Part shown: positions 52,800 to 60,657 of the stretch, piece by piece
Position numbering within the stretch: the stretch's first letter is position 1
Layout: the number at the start of each line of letters is the position of its first letter
NCBI GenBank assembly: GCA_016342585.1
Contig: JAEINK010000019.1
Location: forward strand, 1 to 64,000
Origin: Spirochaetales bacterium
Lineage (GTDB): Bacteria; Spirochaetota; Spirochaetia; UBA9216
Length of the DNA stretch: 64,000 nucleotides
Direction of reading: 5' to 3'
Program-made: the position numbers and the translations under genes
Notes under the pieces: generated by a model
Told to the model about the DNA's origin: nothing
Databases searched by the model: none
The model's input: the letters and a program-made list of their open reading frames with translations, nothing else

Positions 52800-52837
52800 A
52801 CCGGCCCCGGAACCCTTTCGGTGGCCGGTTTTTTTAT
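52800..52837 (+). terminator. rho-independent terminator after the NifV-like gene
   Basis: ACCGGCC near 52800 pairs with GGCCGGT near 52823-52829 around an inner CGG/CCG-like extension, and the stem runs into a tract of eight T residues (52829-52837). It lies 34 bases past the stop at 52766. A typical intrinsic terminator for + strand transcription, and it separates this gene from the thioesterase. Confidence 0.8.
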
Positions 52838-52944
52838 CCTCTTTTTTTATTTGAATCGGTTGTAGTCGGATTTGATAATTAATATCCATATTTTCCTTGA
52901 TCTCCCGAATTACAATGATGATAATTAATCTGGAGGGTAGCTGA

Positions 52945-53346
52945 ATGAAGAGTGATTTTTTTGAGACCTTGAAGGGCAAGACCCTGACACTGCAGAAAAT
53001 TATCAATGATGATGACACCTACGCAGGACTCCTGTCCACTGCCAGTCTGACCCGTTTTATGCTGGATACATCCTGGAAACTTCTTGCCAAGGAGCTTCCC
53101 GAAGAGTTTACTTCGGTAACGGCGCAGGTGATGGTGAGTCATGAGGAGCCTACAATTGCAGGTGAAACTCTGACTGTGAATGCCTCGGTCATGGGTACTG
53201 TTGAAAACAGGGTGTTTATATCTTTTGAAGCGGTGGATGAATCTGGAGTGATTGCCCATGGGAGAAATGAGAGGCATGTGGTAGAGAAAAACATGCTTCA
53301 CGAATTCGCTGAAGTTAGGGCCGAGAAACTTCGAAAGATAAGATAA
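52945..53346 (+). CDS. hotdog-fold thioesterase, FlK-like
   Basis: 133 residues with the FlK (fluoroacetyl-CoA thioesterase) family layout: an N-terminal segment SATLTRFMLDTSW-like (SLTRFMLDTSWKLL), EEFTSVTAQVMVSHEEPTIAGETL with a central His/Glu, and the closing GRNERHVVEKN (about 115-125). Hydrolysis of a short acyl-CoA is likely. It begins the block that leads to the ferredoxin oxidoreductase genes, where acyl-CoA would be produced. ATG at 52945 has AGGGTAGCT upstream, a weak site. Confidence 0.82.
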   Translation: MKSDFFETLKGKTLTLQKIINDDDTYAGLLSTASLTRFMLDTSWKLLAKELPEEFTSVTAQVMVSHEEPTIAGETLTVNASVMGTVENRVFISFEAVDESGVIAHGRNERHVVEKNMLHEFAEVRAEKLRKIR

Positions 53347-53445
53347 CCGGCGGTTTTTATATATAAACTCGTAACTAATCAGGCTTTTTATATTTCGGAT
53401 TATGCCTTATACTATTTTTAAATAATTTGTTTAAAAGGTTGGGGC

Positions 53446-54129
53446 ATGCAGGCACAGAGAATCCGAATTATTTCCGGTCATTTTGGAAGTGGGAAGACTG
53501 AATTTTCCGTTAATTATGCTCTTTTTTTAAGAAATCAATATGACAGTGTAGGCCTTGCCGATCTCGATGTGGTAAATCCCTATTTTCGCAGCCGGGAGAG
53601 GTTTGCGCTTTTTGCCGAGAAGGGTGTAAGGCTTGTGGGAAGTCAGCATGGTTCTCTTGCGGTGGACACCCCCTCTGTTTCGGCCGAGGTAAATACCCTT
53701 ATTGAAAATGAATCCATACAGACAGTCCTCGATACGGGTGGCGATCCCGGCGGGGTAAGGCTTCTGGCTCGGTTTGCCAGCAAGATAGAACCTTATGGTT
53801 ATGATATGTTTCTGGTGGTGAATGCAAACCGGCCGGAGACACAAAGCTGTGATCAGGTTTTGACCATGATTGAAAATATCGAGGGGGTTTCGGGGATGAA
53901 AATTTCCAGCTTAATTAATAATACCCACCTCTTAAAATCTACAACAACTGATGATATAATTCGGGGGGCGGAGCTTGTAAGGCAGGTATCCGCCACGACA
54001 GGGATTAAAATCAGGTATCACTCCATACCGGAGTGGCTTCTGGCGGAAATGCCGGAAGGCTTTAATAAGAATTTCGAGGGAACGATCTTCCCTTTGAGAT
54101 TATACATGCGAGATGAATGGATGTCTTAA
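53446..54129 (+). CDS. P-loop ATPase, MinD/Mrp-like, next to the oxidoreductase genes
   Basis: 227 residues. Walker A-like GHFGSGKTEFSVNYAL (about 7-22), DLDVVNPYFRSRER (about 41-54), a Walker B region TVLDTGGDPGGVRLLARFA (about 94-112) and NANRPETQ. The exact family is not certain; genes like this often sit beside vor/kor operons. It may support cofactor insertion or activation of the complex. It ends 89 bases before the ferredoxin gene. Confidence 0.8.
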   Translation: MQAQRIRIISGHFGSGKTEFSVNYALFLRNQYDSVGLADLDVVNPYFRSRERFALFAEKGVRLVGSQHGSLAVDTPSVSAEVNTLIENESIQTVLDTGGDPGGVRLLARFASKIEPYGYDMFLVVNANRPETQSCDQVLTMIENIEGVSGMKISSLINNTHLLKSTTTDDIIRGAELVRQVSATTGIKIRYHSIPEWLLAEMPEGFNKNFEGTIFPLRLYMRDEWMS

Positions 54130-54218
54130 GGCCCCAAAAGGGTTGTGAAGGGTCAGATTAAATAATTAGTGAAATTTGTCCCGACTCTTTATCTCGAACC
54201 TTTACAAGGAGAAGTGTT

Positions 54219-54434
54219 ATGGCAAAAGGAAAGGTTATCTTTGACTATGACCGCTGCAAAGGATGCGGATTGTGTATTTCAGTCTGCCCTAAGGACGTCA
54301 TTGCTCTTGATAAATCGACAATTAACAAGAAGGGGTACCACCCCGCTTCAGCGGTAAAACCGGATGAGTGCATAGGTTGTGCAAACTGCGCAATGATGTG
54401 TCCCGATGTTATTATTACCGTGGAAAGAGGTTAG
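54219..54434 (+). CDS. vorD: 2-oxoacid:ferredoxin oxidoreductase delta subunit (2[4Fe-4S] ferredoxin)
   Basis: 71 residues with two complete clusters: CKGCGLCISVCPKDV (about 12-26) and CIGCANCAMMCPDV (about 52-65). ATG 54219 is preceded by AAGGAG. It passes electrons from the oxidative decarboxylation site to soluble ferredoxin. First gene of a four-subunit set with vorB directly behind (AGGAGG site). Confidence 0.93.
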   Translation: MAKGKVIFDYDRCKGCGLCISVCPKDVIALDKSTINKKGYHPASAVKPDECIGCANCAMMCPDVIITVERG

Positions 54435-54445
54435 GAGGTACGGAC

Positions 54446-55507
54446 ATGGAAAAATTACTAATGAAGGGAAACGAAGCTGTAGGTGTTGCCGCCATTAAGG
54501 CCGGCTGTCGCCATTTCTTCGGATACCCGATTACCCCCCAGAATGAGATCCCCGAGTTTATGGCCCGGGAAATGCCGAAGGTTGGCGGGGTTTTTCTTCA
54601 GGCAGAGAGCGAAATTGCTGCTATTAATATGGTTTACGGAGCCGCCGGTTGTGGTATAAGGGTTATGACTTCATCATCAAGCCCTGGAATATCACTGAAG
54701 CAGGAGGGAATTTCCTACCTTGCCGGAGCGGAATTGCCTTGTGTCATCGTGAATATGATGCGCGGCGGACCTGGACTGGGATCGATTCAGCCCGGACAGG
54801 CCGACTATTTTCAGTCTACCCGGGGCGGTGGAAACGGTGATTATTATACTCCCGTTCTGGCCCCCTCTTCCGTTCAGGAAACCATCGAGATGGTACAGGA
54901 TGCCTTTGATATTGCGGATATGTACAGGACGCCTGTTCTCGTCCTCGGGGATGGACTTATCGGTCAGATGATGGAATCGGTTGAGTTCAAGGACCGACCT
55001 GAAAGGGTTCTTCCTGCCAAGGATTGGGCTACCGTGGGGACCGGAGAGAAACGGGAACCGAATATTATCAACTCTCTCTATATCAAGGCTGATGAGCTGG
55101 AGAAACATGTCAATAAACTTCAGAAGAAGTATGATGTGATTCGTGAAAAAGAGTGTATGTGGGAAGAGATCGATATTGAGGATGCGGATGTGGTTGCCGT
55201 AGCTTACGGTACTACCAGTCGAATTGTTCTGAATGCCATGAAAACCCTGGCGGATGAAGGGGTAAAGGTTGGCCTTATACGGCCGAAAACCCTCTGGCCC
55301 TTCCCTTATAAGGCTTTTGAAAAGATCGGACCGAAAACAAAGGCTGTTTTATGTGTTGAAATGTCTGCCGGACAGATGATCGATGATGTTAAGATTGCTG
55401 TTGCCGGAAGGCAGCCCGTGGAATTCTACGGAAGAAGCGGTGGAATTATCCCTGTTCCCTCCGAGGTTGCTGATGCTGTAAGGAAGATCATGGGAGGTAC
55501 AAAATGA
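54446..55507 (+). CDS. vorB: branched-chain 2-oxoacid:ferredoxin oxidoreductase, alpha-type subunit (VorB-like)
   Basis: 353 residues from ATG 54446 with GGAGG five bases upstream; the open frame reaches further but overlaps vorD in another frame. POR_N block: AVGVAAIKAGCRHFFGYPITPQNE (about 10-33), ESEIAAINMVYGAAG, MTSSSSPGISLKQEGISYLAG, and MMRGGPGLGSIQPGQADY. C-terminal POR domain II with VAVAYGTTSRIV, VGLIRPKTLWPFP and VLCVEMSAGQM. Together with vorA and vorC it converts 2-oxoisovalerate-type acids to acyl-CoA; a 2-oxoglutarate specificity (KorA) is the alternative. Confidence 0.9.
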   Translation: MEKLLMKGNEAVGVAAIKAGCRHFFGYPITPQNEIPEFMAREMPKVGGVFLQAESEIAAINMVYGAAGCGIRVMTSSSSPGISLKQEGISYLAGAELPCVIVNMMRGGPGLGSIQPGQADYFQSTRGGGNGDYYTPVLAPSSVQETIEMVQDAFDIADMYRTPVLVLGDGLIGQMMESVEFKDRPERVLPAKDWATVGTGEKREPNIINSLYIKADELEKHVNKLQKKYDVIREKECMWEEIDIEDADVVAVAYGTTSRIVLNAMKTLADEGVKVGLIRPKTLWPFPYKAFEKIGPKTKAVLCVEMSAGQMIDDVKIAVAGRQPVEFYGRSGGIIPVPSEVADAVRKIMGGTK

Positions 55508-56253
55508 GCATTGTTTTTGAAAAGACAAAGGGGCTGACCGATAAGGAGTTTACCTACTGTCCCGGTTGCACCCATGGGATTACCCATCGGCTGGTTGCCG
55601 AGGTTCTTGAAGAGCTTGGCGTGCTTGGAACGACCATCGGTGTAGCACCTGTAGGGTGTTCTGTATTTGCCTATGATTTCTTTAACTGCGATATGCATGA
55701 GGCTGCCCATGGTAGGGCCCCTGCTGTTGCTACGGGCATTAAACGGGTATTTCCTGAGAATGTAGTTTTTACATATCAGGGCGACGGGGATCTGGCCGCC
55801 ATTGGTACCGCCGAGACTGTACATGCGGCTGTTCGTGGGGAAAATATCACCGTCATCTTTGTTAATAATGCTATTTATGGAATGACCGGTGGTCAGATGG
55901 CTCCGACAACCCTTGTCGGACAGAAAGCAACCACTACTCCCTATGGAAGGCAGGAGGCACTGCAGGGAAATCCTGTAAAGGTCTGTGAAATGCTCTCTAC
56001 TATCAAAGGGGCAACATATGTTGAACGAACGGCTGTTAACAACCCGGCCAACGTAAGAAAGACAAAGAAAGCAATTATGAATGCCTTTAAAAACCAGATT
56101 GCCGGTAACGGTTTCTCAATTGTCGAGGTTCTATCAACCTGTAATGTAAACTGGGGAATGACTCCGGTGGATGCCCTCAGATGGATGGAAGATAAGATGA
56201 TGCCCGAGTTTCCCCTTGGTCTTTTCAGGTCTCCTGAGAAGGATGGTGAATAA
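55504..56253 (+). CDS. vorA: 2-oxoacid:ferredoxin oxidoreductase, TPP-binding beta-type subunit
   Basis: 249 residues. YCPGCTHGITHRLVAEVL near residues 18-35; the thiamine diphosphate site GDGDLAAIGTAETVHAA (about 98-114) followed by NNAIYGMTGGQMAPTT (about 122-137), matching the family G-D-G-(x25)-N-N pattern. Overlaps vorB by 4 bases and vorC by 1, so stoichiometric synthesis is expected. Confidence 0.93.
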   Translation: MSIVFEKTKGLTDKEFTYCPGCTHGITHRLVAEVLEELGVLGTTIGVAPVGCSVFAYDFFNCDMHEAAHGRAPAVATGIKRVFPENVVFTYQGDGDLAAIGTAETVHAAVRGENITVIFVNNAIYGMTGGQMAPTTLVGQKATTTPYGRQEALQGNPVKVCEMLSTIKGATYVERTAVNNPANVRKTKKAIMNAFKNQIAGNGFSIVEVLSTCNVNWGMTPVDALRWMEDKMMPEFPLGLFRSPEKDGE

Positions 56254-56804
56254 TGGCAGATAAAAAGATAATGGAAGAGTTGATTATTGCGGGTTTTGGA
56301 GGGCAGGGTGTCCTTTCCATTGGGAAGCTTCTTGCCTATGCCGGCATGATTGAAGGCTTGAATGTGGCCTGGTTTCCATCCTACGGCCCGGAGATGAGGG
56401 GGGGGACAGCCAATTGTAATGTTGTTCTTTCTACCGATCCTGTCGGTTCACCGGTTGTTTCCGAGGCGGACACCCTCATTGCCATGAACGGGCCTTCCCT
56501 TGAGAAGTTCGAGGATAGTGTTAAACCCGGTGGCTGTATTTTCGTTAACTCCTCCCTGATTAGCCAGAAGGTAAAAAGGGACGATGTAAAGGTTTATTAT
56601 CTGGATGTTAATGATCAGGCTATCGAGCTTGGTAATGACAGGGTAGCCAATATGGTTATGCTTGGTTCCTATATGAAGGTGAAATCCTTTCCCTCCAAGG
56701 AAGCCACTCTGGAATCTTTCCTGAAGGTTTTTGGTGAGCGAAAAAAAGACCTTCTTCCCTTAAATGAGAAGGCCCTGGATATGGGTGCCTCACTCATAGC
56801 TTAG
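56253..56804 (+). CDS. vorC: 2-oxoacid:ferredoxin oxidoreductase gamma subunit
   Basis: 183 residues with the POR gamma signature: IIAGFGGQGVLSIGKLLAYAG (about 11-31), PSYGPEMRGGTANCNVVLS (about 43-61), DTLIAMNGPSLEKF and later ANMVMLGSYM. Completes the complex. Followed 12 bases later by ptb. Confidence 0.93.
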   Translation: MADKKIMEELIIAGFGGQGVLSIGKLLAYAGMIEGLNVAWFPSYGPEMRGGTANCNVVLSTDPVGSPVVSEADTLIAMNGPSLEKFEDSVKPGGCIFVNSSLISQKVKRDDVKVYYLDVNDQAIELGNDRVANMVMLGSYMKVKSFPSKEATLESFLKVFGERKKDLLPLNEKALDMGASLIA

Positions 56805-56816
56805 GCGGAGATTTTA

Positions 56817-57713
56817 ATGATTAAGAATTTCGATGAGCTTGAAAAAATAGCTAAAGAAAACCCTTCCCGGTCAGTGGCTCTTGCCATGGCCGAGGAGTCG
56901 GATGCCCTTGCCGCGATTATGTCCGCGGCAGGGGCTGATATTGTTTCTCCTATACTGGTTGGAAACGGGGATGAGATCCGTCGGATAGCAGGAGAACTTG
57001 GAATCGAACTGGGGGATACCCGGATTGTTGAGGCCGAGGGCGAGTATGATTCTGCCGAGAAGGCTGTGGAACTGGTTAAAAACGGGGAAGCCGATTGCCT
57101 TATGAAGGGCAAGACAGCCACCTCCACGATCATGAAGGCCGCATTAAATAAAGAGAAGGGGATAAGGGGGAACTCCCTCCTTTCTCATATCAGTATTGCC
57201 AACCCACCTAACTATCCCAAGCTTCTGGTGATTACCGATGCTGCCATGAACATTGCTCCGGATCTTGATGCCAAGATTGGAATCATTAATAATGCGGTGA
57301 GTATTTCCCGGAAATTGGGGGTCGACAAGCCCAAGGTGGCCGTTATCGGTGCTGTGGAGAAGGTAAACCCTGCCATGCCCGCCACAATGGATGCAGCGGT
57401 TCTTTCGAAGATGGCCCAGCGTGGTCAGATTAAGAACTGTCTAATTGATGGTCCCTTTGCACTGGATAATGCCCTTTCCAAAAAGAGTTGTGAGGTTAAG
57501 GGGATTGTTTCCGAGGTTGGCGGGGATGCGGATATTCTGCTTCTTCCGACTATCGAGGCGGCAAATGTCCTCTATAAATCTCTTTCGGTTCTGACCGATA
57601 TCCCCATGGCGGGGATTATCCTCGGGGCTGCCAAACCGATTATCCTGACAAGCCGGGCCGATTCGGACCGGATAAAGTACCTCTCCATTCTTGCCGGTGT
57701 TTCCCTGGTCTAA
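56817..57713 (+). CDS. ptb: phosphate butyryltransferase
   Basis: 298 residues of the phosphate acetyl/butyryltransferase family: SRSVALAMAEESDALAAIM near the start, GEADCLMKGKTATSTIMKAAL (about 92-112), LSHISIANPPNYPKLLVITDAAMNI, KVAVIGAVEKVNPAMPATMDA, ILLLPTIEAANVLYKSLSV. It exchanges CoA for phosphate on the acyl-CoA made by Vor, allowing ATP recovery by a kinase (buk is not in the window). An acetyl-specific Pta is less likely given the operon. Confidence 0.92.
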   Translation: MIKNFDELEKIAKENPSRSVALAMAEESDALAAIMSAAGADIVSPILVGNGDEIRRIAGELGIELGDTRIVEAEGEYDSAEKAVELVKNGEADCLMKGKTATSTIMKAALNKEKGIRGNSLLSHISIANPPNYPKLLVITDAAMNIAPDLDAKIGIINNAVSISRKLGVDKPKVAVIGAVEKVNPAMPATMDAAVLSKMAQRGQIKNCLIDGPFALDNALSKKSCEVKGIVSEVGGDADILLLPTIEAANVLYKSLSVLTDIPMAGIILGAAKPIILTSRADSDRIKYLSILAGVSLV

Positions 57714-57715
57714 CC

Positions 57716-57735
57716 AGGGGAACCCCCTTTTCTCT
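57716..57735 (+). terminator. weak terminator after ptb
   Basis: AGGGG-AA-CCCC stem followed by CTTTTCTC directly after the ptb stop. Short, and the U-tract is interrupted, but the position between two convergent operons (fapA ends at 57780) suits a terminator. Confidence 0.45.
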
Positions 57736-57779
57736 GACAGTCTCAGACCTCTCCGCTTTTTCCGAATTTGACCGGGGTA

Positions 57780-59555
57780 CTATTTTTTTCTGCCTGAAAA
57801 TACCAGAGCATCATTTTTTAAGGTGATTGTTACACCTCCGGAGGGGTTCTCGATCCTGGTTTTATGCTCCCCTATCATTACCGTGGTCTCCGGAACAAGG
57901 TGACTGCCCACCTGTATGCAGAGATCCTCCAGGTTCGGGTTAATGGACCTGTCTTTAAGGGCAGCCATCCTCTTAGAGACCTCCGCCTTATGGGAAGCGT
58001 AGAGTTTTATCTCTTCAAGCAGCTTCTTTATCTCCGCCTTTCTATGATGTGAAAGTTTTTTAAGCTCTTCGGCGATACCTTTTTTTGTCAGATCTATGCC
58101 GATCCTGTTCTGAAGGGTGAGGATTTTCCGATTAATGACCGGGACCGATTTTTCCATTTCATCCAGCTGGTTTTTCAACTCCGGATCCAATCCGCAGATG
58201 AGAGTGGTTTTTGATCCCTGTGATCCGGCCGAATGGATGGTCATATTGTTCATGCAGGAGACATGGCTTCCCAGGATGGAGCCTCTTAATTTCCCCTTTA
58301 CCTTTTTCCCTGCCACCTGAAGATTTCCACCACAGAATACTTTGGAGGAGTAGATTGAACCGTGAATTTTCAGATCTCCGGCTACACGGAGGTTCGCATC
58401 CTGGATGAAATCCGCTTCCATATTACCTTTTACTTTGATAATGGTTTTTTCACCGATAATCCCTTTTTGAATATTAAGGTTCTCTCCGCATTCGATCACC
58501 GCTCCGTTTTCCACGGTTCCGGCTATGGATAGATTTCCGCCACTTTTCACTGTAAAAAGGGAGTGTATGTTCCCCCCAACCGTAATATTTCCCGAAAAAT
58601 AGAGGCTGCCTGTTTCGGACGAGACATCTCCTTTCACATCCAGTTCTTCAAGGACCCCCACCGAGGTTTCGGTCAGATCCAGGATGCCCGTGATTTCGGC
58701 TATGAACTCGGTAATGCCGTCTTCCCGCTCCTGCTGCCGGACATTTTTCCCGACGGCAAAGTGTATTTCCTTTAGTTCCGGTACGATAATTTCTGTTCCG
58801 AAGGCGTCCAGCCCGGATGACCCATTGGATCCCCTGAATACTTCGGCCAGGATTGTATCCTGGCCGACCTCTTTATAGGTACTGAAAGAGTAGTGATCGG
58901 TGCTTGTTACATCTTTCTCTTCCTCTCCCTTGCCGGCGGATTTTTCGGTTACCCTTTTTTCCGGTCTGACCTTTATGGACAGGGAGCCTGCTTCGCCATA
59001 GACGGGGGGTATCCCTATGCTGAGGGTTACCGTGTGGATATCACCTGAGTTTATCTTTTCCTCAATCTTCTCCTGGGAGAAGAGTCTTGTTCCGGAATCT
59101 TTGGAGGGCTGTCGTGCCTGCTTCAGGAAATCAATCTTAAGATTCAAGGCCTGGTTTTCATCGCTTACCGGAATGATCAGATAGAAAAGGTGAACCTTAT
59201 CTTCCGTCATCTGGCAGGGGTTGTAGATGGATACAAGTCCGTTTTCCTGAACAAGGTATCCGCTCTCTCTTGCAATAAGCTCTGTCAGGCCTCCTCTGGA
59301 TCTTGAGAAGACTGAGTGATCAATTTTAATGTACTCTTCCAAATCGGACGGGAAGAGCATGAATACCTCTTTTTCCTGGCAGAAGACCCCGCATGTGGGT
59401 ATAAAAGGTTCACTCCCCTCCTGGGCAATTATTTTTGCTCTTTTCAGACTTTCGTGAATATCACCAAATCTGGTCAGGAACTCTTCAACAGAGAGGGGGG
59501 TGAATTCAGATTTGTCTTGCTTTAATTTGATTATGCCTTTTGGAATTGGGTTCAT
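57780..59555 (-). CDS. FapA family (DUF342) protein
   Basis: 591 residues. N-terminal unknown domain to about 170; the FapA linker region with FRGSNGSSGLDAFGTEI (about 230-246); then a right-handed beta-helix of repeated G-x-L/I strands (SGNITVGGNIHSLF, GGNLSIAGTVENGAVIECGEN, RVAGDLKIHGSIYSSKV, about 325-440); and a coiled coil (LKNQLDEMEKSVPV... to KLSHHRKAEIKKLLEE). FapA proteins of Vibrio have been linked to flagellar pole control by the PTS; the role here is open. It starts one base after the response regulator stop, so the two are one operon. Confidence 0.85.
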   Translation of the reverse strand: MNPIPKGIIKLKQDKSEFTPLSVEEFLTRFGDIHESLKRAKIIAQEGSEPFIPTCGVFCQEKEVFMLFPSDLEEYIKIDHSVFSRSRGGLTELIARESGYLVQENGLVSIYNPCQMTEDKVHLFYLIIPVSDENQALNLKIDFLKQARQPSKDSGTRLFSQEKIEEKINSGDIHTVTLSIGIPPVYGEAGSLSIKVRPEKRVTEKSAGKGEEEKDVTSTDHYSFSTYKEVGQDTILAEVFRGSNGSSGLDAFGTEIIVPELKEIHFAVGKNVRQQEREDGITEFIAEITGILDLTETSVGVLEELDVKGDVSSETGSLYFSGNITVGGNIHSLFTVKSGGNLSIAGTVENGAVIECGENLNIQKGIIGEKTIIKVKGNMEADFIQDANLRVAGDLKIHGSIYSSKVFCGGNLQVAGKKVKGKLRGSILGSHVSCMNNMTIHSAGSQGSKTTLICGLDPELKNQLDEMEKSVPVINRKILTLQNRIGIDLTKKGIAEELKKLSHHRKAEIKKLLEEIKLYASHKAEVSKRMAALKDRSINPNLEDLCIQVGSHLVPETTVMIGEHKTRIENPSGGVTITLKNDALVFSGRKK

Positions 59556-60452
59556 TTAGATGGATCCTATAAGTTTATCAATATCCTCAAGGAGCTTCGG
59601 TGTGGATTCCAGAGATTTATACTGAAAGAGGGTGATATTCAGCAGAGAAATGAATCCTGATATGGAATTTATGGTTTCCGTACTATGAGTACAGTCTGTT
59701 TCCATGAAAAGTATTCCCAGGAGAGAGCCGCTTTTCTCCAGGGGGATTGCCAGTATTCCCTCTCTGCAACCATATTTCTCGGATCCATTTACCTCTTTTT
59801 CAAGTTCCAGATACAGGGGGGGAAGGTTTTGGGGTGCTTTTTCCAGGCTTGAATAAATACTCTCGGTGAAGAGGGTTTTCAGGATTACTTTTTTTTCTCC
59901 CAGATATTGGGAGATGGTGTGGCAGGCCCGGTTAAGGATATCATTGATGGAGGCATCCTCCACCAGCATATTCAGGAGGTTTGTTCTTTCGTTGATTAGC
60001 CAGGTTCGCTCTTCCACTTTTTTCTCAAGCTCTTTATTCATTTTATCCAGCGTTTCGATCAATTCGATCCGTTCCTGATTTCGATCGTAAAGGTCCACCG
60101 CGTTTCTTATGGTTATCCGGAGGTCATCATTGTCCCAGGGTTTTGAGATAAAATGCCAGATACTCCCCCTGTTAATGGCGTCCATGATGTTTCCTGCTTC
60201 TGCATGGCCTGAAAGGATGATCCTTACAGCATCGGGGCAGATCTTCATCGCCTCCTGAAGGAATTCAACACCGTTCATTTCCGGCATTTTCATATCGGAG
60301 ATGATAACACTCACGGGATTTTCTTTAAGGAAGGCTAAACCCTCCTTCCCGCTGGATACATATTGCCCTTCATAGTCACTGGTCCGGAAAATTCTTTTCA
60401 GGGATAAGAGAATATTTTCTTCATCATCTACAAAAAGAATTTTATGTTTCAT
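59556..60452 (-). CDS. response regulator with REC, coiled-coil and GAF-like domains
   Basis: 298 residues from ATG 60452, chosen over an upstream in-frame ATG because AGGAGC lies eight bases before it. REC domain: ILFVDDEENILLSLKRIF (D-D at residues 8-9 or so), phospho-Asp in VIISDMKMPEMNG (about 49-61), ILSGH and HFISKPW. Helical linker LDKMNKELEKKVEERTWLINERTN (about 138-160), then about 130 residues like a degraded GAF domain. No DNA-binding or GGDEF/HD-GYP output is seen, so it acts through protein contacts, perhaps FapA. Confidence 0.85.
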   Translation of the reverse strand: MKHKILFVDDEENILLSLKRIFRTSDYEGQYVSSGKEGLAFLKENPVSVIISDMKMPEMNGVEFLQEAMKICPDAVRIILSGHAEAGNIMDAINRGSIWHFISKPWDNDDLRITIRNAVDLYDRNQERIELIETLDKMNKELEKKVEERTWLINERTNLLNMLVEDASINDILNRACHTISQYLGEKKVILKTLFTESIYSSLEKAPQNLPPLYLELEKEVNGSEKYGCREGILAIPLEKSGSLLGILFMETDCTHSTETINSISGFISLLNITLFQYKSLESTPKLLEDIDKLIGSI

Positions 60453-60597
60453 AATACGCTCCTGACATCGATCATACATAGACTATAATACAAATTTGTT
60501 CAGGACGGGATAAAAATTACATTTTGACATTTAGAGTTCCAGACACTATTCTTCAAATTGAGGTTTAACCGGCGGTGCAGGATATAAAGGATGTTTT

Positions 60598-60657
60598 ATG
60601 GATCGGGAGCAGGAGATGGAGAGTGAAAATTATGGTGGGTCAAACCGGAACGATTAA
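60598..60657 (+). CDS. 19-codon leader open frame coupled to the histidine kinase
   Basis: ATG 60598 has AAAGGA about eight bases upstream and reads MDREQEMESENYGGSNRND, ending in TAA at 60655-60657. Its stop codon shares the A of the kinase ATG (TAATG), and the kinase has no good ribosome site of its own. This arrangement suggests translational coupling, either a leader peptide or a cryptic first gene. Confidence 0.45.
   Translation: MDREQEMESENYGGSNRND

Noticed and set aside
54368-54445. Upstream extension of vorB
   Set aside because: It overlaps vorD in another frame, and an AGGAGG site precedes the ATG at 54446.
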